Source of the DNA: Mesorhizobium sp. CA14 | GTDB lineage: Bacteria; Pseudomonadota; Alphaproteobacteria; Rhizobiales; Rhizobiaceae | Reading direction: 5' to 3' | Assembly: GCF_020165195.1 (NCBI RefSeq) | Contig: NZ_JAIUHR010000026.1 | Span: 1 to 64,000, forward strand | DNA length: 64,000 bases | Part shown: positions 37,371-46,061 of the stretch, one piece after another | Position numbering within the stretch: position 1 is the stretch's first letter | How the letters are laid out: each line of letters starts with the position of its first letter | Made by a program: the position numbers and the translations under genes | Notes under the pieces: generated by a model | Database searches by the model: none | What the model was told of the DNA's origin: nothing | Seen by the model: only the letters and a program-made list of their open reading frames with translations

Positions 37371-38315
37371 TCAGCTCGCCGGCTTGCGCGCCGGATAGCC
37401 GTTCGGATGCGGCGGGACGGCCTTCAGATAGGCCGCGATCGCCGCCCGGTCGTCGGCGGTCAGCTGCGCCATGTTGCGCTGTACGTCGACCATAGCGCCG
37501 CCGACCGAATCGAAATCGGGTGTGAAGCCGGTTTCGAGGTAATTGGCGATGTCGGCCTCCGACCAGCTTTTGGTGCCGCCCTGCGGGGTGATGTTGGGCA
37601 CGACGCCCGAGCCTTCGGCGGCCACGGCGCCCGCCAGCCACTCGGCCTTCTTGACGCCGCCGGCGAAATCGCGCGGCGTGTGGCATTCGCCGCAATGGCC
37701 GGGCCCTTCGACGAGGTAGCGGCCGGCCAGCACCTTGTCCGGCGTGCCAGCGGGCAGGGCGATCACCGGTTCGGGGCTGAGATAGAGAAGCTTCCAAAGG
37801 CCGATGCCGCGGCGGATGGTGAAGGGGAAGGAGAGCTTGTGGTCCGGCGCCTTGCCGGCAACCGCCGGCAGCGTTTTCATGAAAGCATAGAGATCGGCGA
37901 TGTCGGCCGGCTTCATGCGCGCGTAGGACGCATAGGGAAAGGCTGGATAGAAATGCTCGCCCGAAGGCGAAACGCCTTTCAGCATGGCGTTGGCGAAGTC
38001 CTCCTCGCTCCAGGCGCCGATGCCGTCCTTCCGGTCCTGCGAGATGTTGGGCGGAACGAAAGTGCCGAACGGCGTCTTGAGTTCCAGACCGCCGACGAGC
38101 TCGAGGCGGGCGTCGCCCTGGGTGCCGGGTTTGGCGTGGCAGGAGGTGCAGCCCCCCGCGTAGAAGATGCGCTTGCCCTTGGCGGCGTCGCCGGGGCCGA
38201 GTTGCGCGACGGTGCCGGCGTCCGGCCTGACCGGCGCCGACAGGACCCAGCCGGCGGCGGCCGCGGCGCCGCCAAGCACGATGACGGCGGCGACAAGCTT
38301 CTTCAGCCAGGCCAT
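37371..38315 (-). CDS. Di-haem c-type cytochrome
   Basis: A 314-aa membrane-anchored cytochrome with an N-terminal anchor (LKKLVAAVIVLGGAAAAAGWVL) and two haem-binding sites, CTSCH (Cys56-His60) and CGECH (Cys208-His212), each with a downstream Met likely to be the sixth ligand. It resembles cytochrome c subunits of alcohol or gluconate-type dehydrogenases, though no dehydrogenase is beside it. It follows the cytochrome c-prime gene by 10 nt on the same strand, so the two are likely cotranscribed and serve periplasmic electron transfer. They depend on the cyc operon for haem attachment. Confidence 0.88.
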   Translation of the reverse strand: MAWLKKLVAAVIVLGGAAAAAGWVLSAPVRPDAGTVAQLGPGDAAKGKRIFYAGGCTSCHAKPGTQGDARLELVGGLELKTPFGTFVPPNISQDRKDGIGAWSEEDFANAMLKGVSPSGEHFYPAFPYASYARMKPADIADLYAFMKTLPAVAGKAPDHKLSFPFTIRRGIGLWKLLYLSPEPVIALPAGTPDKVLAGRYLVEGPGHCGECHTPRDFAGGVKKAEWLAGAVAAEGSGVVPNITPQGGTKSWSEADIANYLETGFTPDFDSVGGAMVDVQRNMAQLTADDRAAIAAYLKAVPPHPNGYPARKPAS

Positions 38316-38325
38316 CGTCAGGCGA

Positions 38326-38763
38326 TCAGCTCTTCTTGATCCGGTAGGTCTGATGGCAGGTGCCGCAATCGCCGCCCAGCGTGTTGAGCTGCGCCTTCAA
38401 TCCATCGACATCGCCTGGCGGCGAGGCGACCGCTTCCTTGGTGTTGACCAGGAACTTGTCCTCGGCAGCCTTGAAGCCGGCCATGTCTTGCCAGATTTTC
38501 GGCGCGGCGGTGGTGTCGCCTTTGTCGCTGCCGGTCGGGAAGAGCTTTTCGGCATCGAACTTCTCGGCATTGGCCTGCAATGCCTTCAGCGTCGTCAGCA
38601 CGGCGGCCGCGTCGAAATCCTCCTCGCCCTTGACCACCTTGGACAACTGGCCAGCGAGCTTGCCGCGTTCCTTCATCAGGGCCTGGCGATCCTGGATCGG
38701 ATCGGCATAGGCGGCCGACCCGACAAAGGCGAGCATAGAGATGGCGATGACAAGCTTTCTCAT
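38326..38763 (-). CDS. Cytochrome c-prime/c556 family protein
   Basis: A 145-aa exported protein with a signal peptide (KLVIAISMLAFVGSAAYA, cleaved before DPIQDRQ) and a four-helix body ending in the haem site CGTCHQTYRIKKS at the C-terminus, which is the class II cytochrome c layout. A long helix (LMKERGKLAGQLSKVVKG) starts the bundle. It is the first gene of the two-cytochrome unit. Electron partner not known. Confidence 0.9.
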   Translation of the reverse strand: MRKLVIAISMLAFVGSAAYADPIQDRQALMKERGKLAGQLSKVVKGEEDFDAAAVLTTLKALQANAEKFDAEKLFPTGSDKGDTTAAPKIWQDMAGFKAAEDKFLVNTKEAVASPPGDVDGLKAQLNTLGGDCGTCHQTYRIKKS

Positions 38764-38844
38764 TCAATTGGCTCCATGGTGAAGATACTTCGCGACCAGA
38801 GCGCTTCACCGTTTCACGGCGAAATGCCCTAGCTCCTTGTTGGC

Positions 38845-38890
38845 GCAATTCCGGGCGGAAAACCGGTCCATGCTTTTCCTGGAATTGCTC
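38845..38890. repeat. Short palindromic repeat, left of sodB
   Basis: gcaattccgggcggaaaaccggtc to cctggaattgctc. The ends pair (gcaattcc/ggaattgc). It is the inverted counterpart of 39721-39766, so sodB sits between two opposed copies. Confidence 0.75.
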
Positions 38891-38970
38891 TGAACGCTAA
38901 CGGGCGTCGCGGCGGGATTATTCCCTTCGCCGTGACGATTTTGCGGGCTGTCCTGTGGTTTCCCTCAGCC

Positions 38971-39000
38971 GAAAAAGAAAAGCCCCGGCGTGCCGGGGCT
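38971..39000 (-). terminator. Rho-independent terminator of sodB
   Basis: agccccggc-g-tgccggggct stem; on the minus strand it is followed by TTTTCTTTTTC. It lies 15 nt past the sodB stop at 39015. Confidence 0.88.
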
Positions 39001-39014
39001 CTTCAGTGAATCGC

Positions 39015-39617
39015 TCAACCTTTGGCCTTCTCGTACATCTCCAGGACGTGGTCCCAGTTGATCAGGCTGTCGACGAAGGCCTCGAGATATTTCGGGCGCG
39101 CGTTGCGGTAGTCGATGTAATAGGAGTGCTCCCAGACGTCGACGCCGAGGATCGGCGAACCGCCATGAACCAGCGGGTTCTCGCCATTCGGGGTCTTGGA
39201 GATTTCCAGCTTGCCGTTCTTGACCGCGACCCAGGCCCAGCCGGAGCCGAACTGGGTGGTGCCGGCGGCGATGAAATCCGCCTTGAACTTGTCGTAACCG
39301 CCGAGGTCGCTGTCGAAGGCCTTCTGCAGCGCGCCCGGCAGCTTGTTGCCGCCGCCGCCCTTCTTCATCCACTTCCAGAAATGGATGTGGTTGTAGTGCT
39401 GGGCGGCGTTGTTGAAGAGCCCGGCATTTTTGCCGAAGGACTGCTTCACGGCCTCTTCGACCGATAGGTCGCCCATTCCGGCCTCGGCGGCGAGCTTGTT
39501 GCCGTTGTCGACATAGGCCTTGTGGTGCTTGTCGTGGTGATACTCCAGCGTCTCCTTCGACATGTAAGGCTGCAAGGCCTCGTAGTCATAAGGCAAAGCG
39601 GGCAACTCAAAAGCCAT
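39015..39617 (-). CDS. sodB: Fe/Mn superoxide dismutase
   Basis: A 200-aa Fe/Mn superoxide dismutase converting superoxide to hydrogen peroxide and oxygen. Metal ligands are present: His in LEYHHDKHHKAYV, His in NAAQHYNHIHFWKWM, and Asp/His in DVWEHSYYIDYRN. Start ATG 39617 gives MAFELPALPYDYEAL, the standard N-terminus; the upstream extension is non-conserved. No signal peptide, so cytoplasmic. It has its own terminator and is flanked by inverted repeat copies, with no partner genes. Confidence 0.95.
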   Translation of the reverse strand: MAFELPALPYDYEALQPYMSKETLEYHHDKHHKAYVDNGNKLAAEAGMGDLSVEEAVKQSFGKNAGLFNNAAQHYNHIHFWKWMKKGGGGNKLPGALQKAFDSDLGGYDKFKADFIAAGTTQFGSGWAWVAVKNGKLEISKTPNGENPLVHGGSPILGVDVWEHSYYIDYRNARPKYLEAFVDSLINWDHVLEMYEKAKG

Positions 39618-39720
39618 GGATGGTACTCCCTCGAGGAAAAAGTCCGGTGAAACTACCGAGCTAAGATAGGTCTGGAATGGATCGGGGCAACTCCGGAATG
39701 GAGCGCCGAGCGACTTTTTA

Positions 39721-39766
39721 GAGCAATTCCGGGGAAAGTGTGAAACGGTTTTCCGCCCGCAATTGC
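39721..39766. repeat. Short palindromic repeat, right of sodB (inverted copy)
   Basis: gagcaattccggggaaagtg to gttttccgcccgcaattgc is the reverse complement of the 38845-38890 copy, with a few changes. It lies 104 bp upstream of the sodB start. Confidence 0.75.
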
Positions 39767-39826
39767 GCAAACAAGAAAGATGGAGCGGTTCGCTATTTCA
39801 ACGAAACGGTGAGCCGCTCCCGCGGC

Positions 39827-40705
39827 TCAGGCGGCGGACGTCGAATGCGCCCACTCCCAATAGAGCTCGCGCGCCTTCTTGGCCACGGGTCCGGGCTGCA
39901 GATCGCGGTTCTCGATGCAAGTGACCGGCACGACCTTGGAGTGGTTGCCGGTCGAGAAGATCTCGTCGGCTTCGAGGAAATCGTGAACCGACAGCGTCTT
40001 CTCGGTGGTCCTGAAGCCGTAGTCGCCGAGCAGGTTGATGGTACGCGAGCGGGTGATACCCGACAGGAACGTGCCGTTCGGCGCCGGCGTCATCACATGA
40101 CCGTCCTTGACCAGGAAGATGTTGGAGGTTCCGGTCTCGGCGACATTGCCCAGCATGTCGAGCACCAGCGCGTTGTCGAAGCCGCGGTTCTTGGCCTCCA
40201 GGATGGCGCGGCCATTGTTGGGGTAGAGGCAGCCCGCCTTGGCGTTGGTGGGCATGGTCTCGATGGTCGGGCGCCGGAACGGCGAGACGCCTACCGAAAA
40301 GCCGGAAGGCGGGATCATCGGCGATTCATAGAGGCAGAGGCAGAAGCGGGTCGAGTCCGGGTCGGCCGGAACGCCCATATAGCCGCCATGCTCGGCCCAA
40401 TACATCGGCCTGATATAGACCGCCGTCTTGCCGTCGAATTTCTTCAAACCGTCCCAAGTCAGGCCGACGATCTCTTCCGTCGTCATCGAAGGCTTCAGGC
40501 CAAGCGCGATCGCGGAAGCGTTGACGCGAGCGGAGTGCAACTCGAGGTCGGGCGCGACGCCTTCGAACCAGCGGCCGCCGTCGAAGACGCTGGTGCCAAG
40601 CCACATGGCATGGCTGCGCGGCCCCAGTATCGCGACATTGCCTTCATACCAGTCGCCGTCCACATAGGTCCAAGTCGCGGTTTGCGCCGCTGCCGCCAGT
40701 GTCAT
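39827..40705 (-). CDS. ilvE: Branched-chain amino acid aminotransferase (class IV)
   Basis: A 292-aa PLP-dependent fold-type IV aminotransferase. The PLP lysine is Lys156 (MPTNAKAGCLYPNNGRAI) and the phosphate-loop pattern AETGTSNIFLVKDG is present. It makes or degrades Val, Leu and Ile using 2-oxoglutarate. Length and start (MTLAAAAQTATWTYVDGDW) are typical of rhizobial members; a longer start would add 67 unrelated residues. It is not in an ilv operon here. A D-amino-acid or other class IV transaminase cannot be excluded. Confidence 0.85.
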   Translation of the reverse strand: MTLAAAAQTATWTYVDGDWYEGNVAILGPRSHAMWLGTSVFDGGRWFEGVAPDLELHSARVNASAIALGLKPSMTTEEIVGLTWDGLKKFDGKTAVYIRPMYWAEHGGYMGVPADPDSTRFCLCLYESPMIPPSGFSVGVSPFRRPTIETMPTNAKAGCLYPNNGRAILEAKNRGFDNALVLDMLGNVAETGTSNIFLVKDGHVMTPAPNGTFLSGITRSRTINLLGDYGFRTTEKTLSVHDFLEADEIFSTGNHSKVVPVTCIENRDLQPGPVAKKARELYWEWAHSTSAA

Positions 40706-40871
40706 GCTCGCCGTCCATATGAGTGATTTCAGGCCGTCATTGGACGATGCTTTGACGGTTGGCGTCAACCAACATGGCCGAAAATCGTTGAGGCCAGCGG
40801 CACTTGCAGGGCGTCGCGCGAACGGATCGTGCAACGCCCTGTTAAGTCTTATGTTTGATGCATGCCGGTTT

Positions 40872-40905
40872 CCTAAAACTGCGACACACTTTTGGGAGAT
40901 ATGCA
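40872..40905. repeat. Degenerate copy of the 8.5-kb repeat
   Basis: cctaaaactgcgac then cacttttgggagatatgca resembles the 33-bp units at 8527 and 8582 with several changes. It lies in the divergent spacer between ilvE and the dehalogenase gene. Confidence 0.5.
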
Positions 40906-40959
40906 TTAAAGCGCAATCAGCGCTTGCGCGGGACGCATCCCCGCCTCAAAACTCTTGTC

Positions 40960-41622
40960 ATGCATCATGCGGCCTATGTCTTCGACGCCTATGGCACGTT
41001 GTTCGACGTGCACGCCGCCGTGCGCCGCCATGCCGGCGAGATCGGCCCGGACGGCCAGCTGCTCTCCGAAATCTGGCGCGCCAAGCAGCTCGAATATTCC
41101 TGGGTACGGACCCTGATGGGCGCATACGCCGACTTCTGGCAACTGACCGAGCAGGCGCTGGATTTCGCTTTGCGCAAGGTGCCCTCGGCCGATCCGGCGC
41201 TGCGGCCGAAATTGCTCGAGGCTTACTGGCGGCTCGATTGCTACCCGGAGGTGCCTGCCGTGCTGAAGGCGCTCAAAGCGTCGGGCGCGAAGCTTGCGAT
41301 CCTCTCCAACGGCTCGCCGGAAATGCTCGACGCTGCGGTCAAATCCGCGGCGCTCGACCAGATCCTCGACGACGTGTTTTCGGTCGACCAGGTCAAACGC
41401 TTCAAGACCGACCCCTCGGTCTACGATATGGTGGTCACCGGCTGGCGGCTCTATCCGGGCGCGGTGTCGTTCCAGTCGTCGAACCGCTGGGACATAGCCG
41501 GCGCCGCAAAGTTCGGTTTCCGTACGGTCTGGATCAACCGGACCAATCAGCCGGACGAATACCGCGACTTTCCGCCGGGGCTGATCCTGCCATCCCTGGA
41601 AGGTCTTCTGGCGGCCGTCTGA
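40960..41622 (+). CDS. Haloacid dehalogenase, type II (HAD superfamily)
   Basis: A 220-aa HAD-fold hydrolase matching L-2-haloacid dehalogenases. Motif I is YVFDAYGTLFDVH with nucleophile Asp9, motif II is LAILSNGSPEML, the lysine is in VKRFKTDPSVYD, and the C-terminal SSNRWDIAGAAKFGFRTVWINR carries the acidic residue. It hydrolyses 2-haloacids, releasing halide with inversion. Start at 40960 gives the HAD N-terminus directly. It stands alone, divergent from ilvE. Confidence 0.88.
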   Translation: MHHAAYVFDAYGTLFDVHAAVRRHAGEIGPDGQLLSEIWRAKQLEYSWVRTLMGAYADFWQLTEQALDFALRKVPSADPALRPKLLEAYWRLDCYPEVPAVLKALKASGAKLAILSNGSPEMLDAAVKSAALDQILDDVFSVDQVKRFKTDPSVYDMVVTGWRLYPGAVSFQSSNRWDIAGAAKFGFRTVWINRTNQPDEYRDFPPGLILPSLEGLLAAV

Positions 41623-41794
41623 GCCTTCTGTTGCTGCAGCGCAACAGCTGCGGCGCGGTCACAGCTTCGCCTTTTTCTGTCCACCCTCAGGCCAGAATTG
41701 GAACCGCCTATCGCCGCCGACTGTTATGAATGCCGCCTGCGACGTGCCCGCGAATTCATGCTTTCTTGCGAATTACGACCTAGAAAAGGCAACC

Positions 41795-42616
41795 ATGTCA
41801 GACGCTTCCTTCCGCATCAGCCGCCGTGGCTTTCTCAATCTCACGGCCCTTGGCGCTGCTTCGGCCGCCGTTTCCGCCTGCACCACCACCGGTCCGGCCC
41901 CTGCCCCCATCCAGCCGCCGCCGCCCACCTATGTCGAGCCGCCGCTCGGCGATTACGCGACGATGTATGGCGCCATGTCCGACAATGGCTTTGACCTGCC
42001 GGCCATTCCGGTGAACAAGATTGATCACCAGTTCTTGCGCCAGATCGTTCCCGATCCGACCGGACAGCGCCCGGGCACTATCGTCGTCGATACCACTGGT
42101 CACTTCCTCTATCTGGTACGCGAGGGCGGCCAGGCGATCCGCTACGGCGTCGGCCTCGGCCGCGCCGGCTTCGAATGGTCGGGCGACGCGGTCGTGCAGT
42201 GGAAGCAGAAATGGCCGAAATGGACGCCGCCGGACGAGATGGTCGCCCGCCAGCCGGAACTGACGCAATTCAGCGCCAAGAATGGCGGCATGCCGGGCGG
42301 CCTGAAGAACCCGCTCGGGGCGCGTGCGCTCTATCTCTTCCAGGGCAACCAGGACACGCTCTATCGCTTGCACGGCTCGCCCGAATGGTGGTCGATCGGC
42401 AAGTCGGTATCGTCGGGCTGCGTGCGGCTGATCAACCAGGACATCATCGACCTCTACGACCGCGTGCCGACCAAGACCCCGGTCATCGTGACAGCCAATA
42501 TCGGCGCGCCGGAAGAGAACATGCCGGAGCGCAAGGCGATCCCGATCGACAACGGTGTGCCGACGGGCTCGATCCTGCTCGGCCCGGTCAAGAATCTCAC
42601 CAACGAGATTTTCTAA
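41795..42616 (+). CDS. L,D-transpeptidase (YkuD) with Tat-like signal
   Basis: A 273-aa exported L,D-transpeptidase that forms 3-3 crosslinks or attaches proteins to peptidoglycan. A twin-arginine-like signal (SRRGFLNLTALGAASAAVSA) precedes an AAC-type cleavage or lipobox (SACTTTG), a Pro-rich linker, and the YkuD domain (TIVVDTTGHFLYLV, then YRLHGSPEWWSIGKSVSSGCVRL with Cys209 and His). The ATG at 41795 starts right at the Tat motif. Rhizobial genomes usually carry many such paralogues. Confidence 0.9.
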   Translation: MSDASFRISRRGFLNLTALGAASAAVSACTTTGPAPAPIQPPPPTYVEPPLGDYATMYGAMSDNGFDLPAIPVNKIDHQFLRQIVPDPTGQRPGTIVVDTTGHFLYLVREGGQAIRYGVGLGRAGFEWSGDAVVQWKQKWPKWTPPDEMVARQPELTQFSAKNGGMPGGLKNPLGARALYLFQGNQDTLYRLHGSPEWWSIGKSVSSGCVRLINQDIIDLYDRVPTKTPVIVTANIGAPEENMPERKAIPIDNGVPTGSILLGPVKNLTNEIF

Positions 42617-42628
42617 GACGGTAATCGG

Positions 42629-44056
42629 TCAGCGGTGCTCGGCCAAAATCGTGGCCAGCACCGCGACGCCGCGTCGCAATGCCTCCGCGTCGAGCCCGGC
42701 GTAGCCCAGGATGAAGCCGGCCGTTTCCGGCCTGGGTCCGCCCGGATCGTAAAGGGGCGACACCGGATAGAGGCCGATGCCGGCAGCGCGCGCCGCCGCG
42801 ATGATCGCCGGTTCGCGTCCGGCATCGATGCCGTTCATCCAGGCGACGACATGCAGGCCGGTATCGGCTCCGGCGACAGTGACCCTTGGCCCCAGTCGAT
42901 CAATCAACGCCTTGAGCAGGATGTCCCGGCGCTCGGCGTTCTTCCTGCGGATGCTGCGCACGTGGCGTTCGTAGGCGCCGCTCGCCAGCAGCTCGGCCAA
43001 CACGTCCTGCTCCAGCATCGGAGCATGCCGGTCGGTCAGGCGCTTGGCCTCGCCGAATGCCCGGCGAAGGCTCAGGGGAACGACGAGATAGCCGAGCCTC
43101 AAGGTCGGCGAGAGCGTCTTGGACAGCGTGCCGACATAGATGACGGTGTCCGCGTCCAGCGCCTGCAGCGGCGGAATGGGGCTGATGTCGTGACGGTATT
43201 CGCCGTCATAATCGTCCTCCACGACATAGGCCCCCGTGCCGGCGGCCCAGGCCAGCAGCGAACGCCGCCGTGTCGCCGAAAGCACGCCGCCGAGCGGAAA
43301 CTGATGCGAAGGCGTCACATAGGCGAGACGGGCCGGCGGCAGCTTTTCCGTCCGTAGCCCATCGGCATCGACAGGAACGGGCACGGCAATGCCTCCCGCC
43401 GCCACGAAGGCGTGACGTGCCAGCAGATAGCCGGGGTTCTCGATCACAAAAGGATCGCCGGGATCGAGCAGCAGCCGCGCGCAGAGGTCGAGCCCCTGCT
43501 GCGAGCCGTTTACGACGACGATCTGGTCCGGCGTGCAATTGATGCCGCGAGCCCGCCAGAGATAGGCTTGAAGCGCATTACGCAGACCGGAAGACCCCTG
43601 CGGGTCGCCATAGCGCAGCCGCGCGGCGCGATTGACGATTGCCTTGTTTGACGCCCGCCGCCAGGCCAGCACGGGAAAGTCCGCTCCCGACAGGTCGCCA
43701 TAGCGGAAATCCGCAATCTTGGCCGGCTGCGCCAACGCCGTCGGAGGCAGGGTCAGCAACCGTCGCGCGAATGCCGACAGGTGCCGCGGCGAAGCGGCCG
43801 CGACGGGCGCTTCGCCCGATGCCTTCTCCAGCCCCGGAGCAACGATTGCGCGCGCCCCTTGCCGGATGATCAGGTAGCCCTCGGCATCGAGTTGGCTGTA
43901 GGCCGCGGTCACCGTGGTCCGCGACGCGCCCCATTCGGCGGCAAAGGCCCGCGTCGACGGCAAGCGGTCGCCGGGCCTGTAGGCGCCGCTGTGGATCTGC
44001 TCCTTGATGGCCGCGATTATGCGGCGCGCGACGCCATCCTCCAACTGGACCACCAA
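42629..44056 (-). CDS. MocR/PdxR-type GntR regulator fused to aminotransferase domain
   Basis: A 475-aa regulator: N-terminal GntR winged helix (QIHSGAYRPGDRLPSTRAFAAEWGASRTTVTAAYSQLDAEGYL) joined to a fold-type I aminotransferase domain (DQIVVVNGSQQGLDLCARLL; PLP lysine in VGTLSKTLSPTLRLGYL). MocR regulators sense PLP or amines and act on divergent genes. The start is TTG at 44056 or GTG at 44053; both are weak. It is divergent from the PaiB-like gene, with AACTGGA at 44043-44049 and 44067-44073 as a possible direct-repeat site. Confidence 0.85.
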   Translation of the reverse strand: MVVQLEDGVARRIIAAIKEQIHSGAYRPGDRLPSTRAFAAEWGASRTTVTAAYSQLDAEGYLIIRQGARAIVAPGLEKASGEAPVAAASPRHLSAFARRLLTLPPTALAQPAKIADFRYGDLSGADFPVLAWRRASNKAIVNRAARLRYGDPQGSSGLRNALQAYLWRARGINCTPDQIVVVNGSQQGLDLCARLLLDPGDPFVIENPGYLLARHAFVAAGGIAVPVPVDADGLRTEKLPPARLAYVTPSHQFPLGGVLSATRRRSLLAWAAGTGAYVVEDDYDGEYRHDISPIPPLQALDADTVIYVGTLSKTLSPTLRLGYLVVPLSLRRAFGEAKRLTDRHAPMLEQDVLAELLASGAYERHVRSIRRKNAERRDILLKALIDRLGPRVTVAGADTGLHVVAWMNGIDAGREPAIIAAARAAGIGLYPVSPLYDPGGPRPETAGFILGYAGLDAEALRRGVAVLATILAEHR

Positions 44057-44130
44057 TAACCTTCAAAACTGGATATTCCAAGCAAGCCAGCTTTCCGGCA
44101 TCTTGCTGTGCAACGCAAGGAGTTTTCATC

Positions 44131-44754
44131 ATGTACATCCCGCCTGCCTTCCGCGACGACGATCAAGAGAGCCTAATGGCCACGATCCGCGCGGCGCGTC
44201 TGGCGACGCTGATCACCGCCACGGCGGAAGGTCCGCTGGCGACGCCGTTGCCGCTTTTGCTCGACGAGAACGAGGGCGAGCATGGCGTGATCTACGGCCA
44301 TGTCGCAAAGGCAAACCCGCAATGGCGCGTGCCGCTGGTGGGCGATGGCCTGGCGATCTTCATGGGGCCGGACGCCTATGTGACGCCGACCTGGTACCAG
44401 ACCAAGCAGGAGACTGGAAAGGTCGTCCCGACCTGGAACTATGTCGCCGTCCATGCCCATGGTCCTGTCGAATTCTTCGAGGACGCCGGCAGGCTGCTCG
44501 AGGTCGTGACCCGGCTGACCAACCTGCATGAAGGCGGGCGCACCGCACCCTGGGCCGTATCGGACGCGCCGGCGGATTTCGTTCAGTCGCAGCTCAAGGG
44601 GATTGTCGGCCTGCGCATGCCGATCACGCGGCTCGAGGGCAAGCGCAAGATGAGCCAGAACCGCAACGCCGCCGATCGCGCCGGTGTTATATCCGGCCTG
44701 TCATCGAGCGACAGTCCGTCGGACCGCGAGGTCGCGCCGCTCATTCCAGTGTGA
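44131..44754 (+). CDS. PaiB-type FMN-binding protein
   Basis: A 207-aa FMN-binding split-barrel protein of the PaiB/negative-transcriptional-regulator family: MYIPPAFRDDDQESLMATIRAARLATLIT, then MGPDAYVTPTWYQTK and NYVAVHAHGPVEFF. It is usual beside a MocR regulator; the two may form a single regulatory unit. PaiB of Bacillus affects sporulation and proteases, but rhizobial copies are uncharacterised. The C-terminal region (IVGLRMPITRLEGKRKMSQNR) is typical. Confidence 0.85.
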   Translation: MYIPPAFRDDDQESLMATIRAARLATLITATAEGPLATPLPLLLDENEGEHGVIYGHVAKANPQWRVPLVGDGLAIFMGPDAYVTPTWYQTKQETGKVVPTWNYVAVHAHGPVEFFEDAGRLLEVVTRLTNLHEGGRTAPWAVSDAPADFVQSQLKGIVGLRMPITRLEGKRKMSQNRNAADRAGVISGLSSSDSPSDREVAPLIPV

Positions 44755-44803
44755 AAGGCGCGACGTCGGCCAACCGCCGCGGCTGCTTGAGTTCCGCATC
44801 AAG

Positions 44804-45280
44804 TCAGGTGCAGACCCACTCGCGGATCTTGCATTCCTTGTTCTCGCCTCCGCACTGGGCTGTCGCCTTGTCCTCGGCTTCGCGGCGGGTCGTGGCCGAC
44901 GCTGCACCCCAGAATGGCGTCGCCGCGCCACGGCTCTTGCCGACCGAGAGCGCCGCGCAGTGCTCGTAGGGAAAGCCGGTGCCGTCATCATCGTCCCAAT
45001 GGCGATGGTTGCGGAACACCTCGACCACCCGGCAGCCCTTGCCGTCCGCGTTCTCGCAGTGCTTGAGCGCGATGTCTTCCGCCTCTTGCCGTTTGTCGGC
45101 GCCCCAGAAGAAGCCGTGACGGCCGTCGCCCGGCGAATAGGCGATCGCGCCCCAGATGCCCTTTTCCTCGCTCGCCGACGCTGGCGGTGACGGGGCGACC
45201 AGGTCAGCGGCGTTGCTCGCAATCGTAAGCCCGGCGAGCGCCGCAAGCAGCGGGATCGAAAGGCGGGGATTGATCAGCAT
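44804..45280 (-). CDS. DUF4189 exported protein
   Basis: A 158-aa protein with a signal peptide (LLAALAGLTIASNA) and DUF4189-type repeats GIWGAIAYSPGDGRHGFFWGADKRQEAEDIAL and a second half-repeat FWGAASATTRREAEDKATAQCGG. Cysteines in CENADGKGC and CKIREWVC can pair. It follows the 239-aa unknown protein by 49 nt and is the last gene on the minus strand in this locus. Function unknown; DUF4189 proteins are often exported and linked to secretion or adhesion loci. Confidence 0.75.
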   Translation of the reverse strand: MLINPRLSIPLLAALAGLTIASNAADLVAPSPPASASEEKGIWGAIAYSPGDGRHGFFWGADKRQEAEDIALKHCENADGKGCRVVEVFRNHRHWDDDDGTGFPYEHCAALSVGKSRGAATPFWGAASATTRREAEDKATAQCGGENKECKIREWVCT

Positions 45281-45329
45281 CTTCGTGCTCCAGTTGCAGC
45301 TATTCACCAGTCGACCGTCATGCCCGGCT

Positions 45330-46049
45330 CTAGCCGCCCATGCGCGCGACCGAGACGACGATGCAAGTATTGCCGGTCGGGACCAGCAGCGCCTGGCCGG
45401 CATTGTCGGCCAGGTTGAAAAGCATCGAGTTCGAAAGATTGTCCGCCAGCAGGCTGCCCTTCGGAAGCGTCCCGGCGACTTCCTGGCAAGAGCGAGGGAA
45501 CGGCGCCACGCGCACGAAGCCGCCCTCGCAGCTCTGGCCGAGAGGCGAGGCAAAAACGACGCCCGCGGCCTGTGTCTTGTAGTTCGGCAGGTTATAGCTC
45601 ATCCCGGCGACGGCCTGCACGGCGTGGGTGTCGGGCGAAGTGTTGTCCCATTGCGTCTGGATCGCATAGGTCGACCCGGCAGTCAGAGCCTGCCCCATCG
45701 TGGCAAAGAGATTGGCGCAGGTGCGGACGCCTGCCTGCGCGACATGCGCCTGAAAGGGATTCTTGTTTGCCGAGGCGTCGGCCGTCGCGGGCAAGGCTTC
45801 TGCCGGCTTGCCCTGCATGGGCGCCTGCGCCTGCGCGGAGGCCGTGCCCGCGACGAATGTTCCAAGCGCGGGATAGAGGCGGAACGACAGGACCACCGCC
45901 GCCGCGACCAAGACCGCGAACGCGCCGAGCAGCGCCGTGTTTCGCACCAGGCGCCGGCCTGGCGAACGCTGTGGCGGCGGACTCGCCGGCGGCTCCGGCA
46001 GCGCGACCGGCTGCGTCAGGATTCTGTCCTCGATGGATTGGCGTGTCAT
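45330..46049 (-). CDS. Membrane-anchored protein of unknown function, YadA/IalB locus
   Basis: A 239-aa protein with a Pro-rich cytoplasmic N-terminus (PPASPPPQRSPGRR), one membrane segment (LVRNTALLGAFAVLVAAAVVLSF, about residues 34-56) and a roughly 135-residue periplasmic domain with four cysteines (RTCANLF, QSCEGGF, RSCQEV, NTCIVVSV). I do not recognise the family. It lies 12 nt from the ialB-type gene upstream and 49 nt from DUF4189, same strand, so it is likely part of one unit. An anchored, disulfide-bearing periplasmic domain would suit a role in assembly or quality control of the adhesin. Confidence 0.6.
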   Translation of the reverse strand: MTRQSIEDRILTQPVALPEPPASPPPQRSPGRRLVRNTALLGAFAVLVAAAVVLSFRLYPALGTFVAGTASAQAQAPMQGKPAEALPATADASANKNPFQAHVAQAGVRTCANLFATMGQALTAGSTYAIQTQWDNTSPDTHAVQAVAGMSYNLPNYKTQAAGVVFASPLGQSCEGGFVRVAPFPRSCQEVAGTLPKGSLLADNLSNSMLFNLADNAGQALLVPTGNTCIVVSVARMGG

Positions 46050-46061
46050 CTCAAAGTCTTT

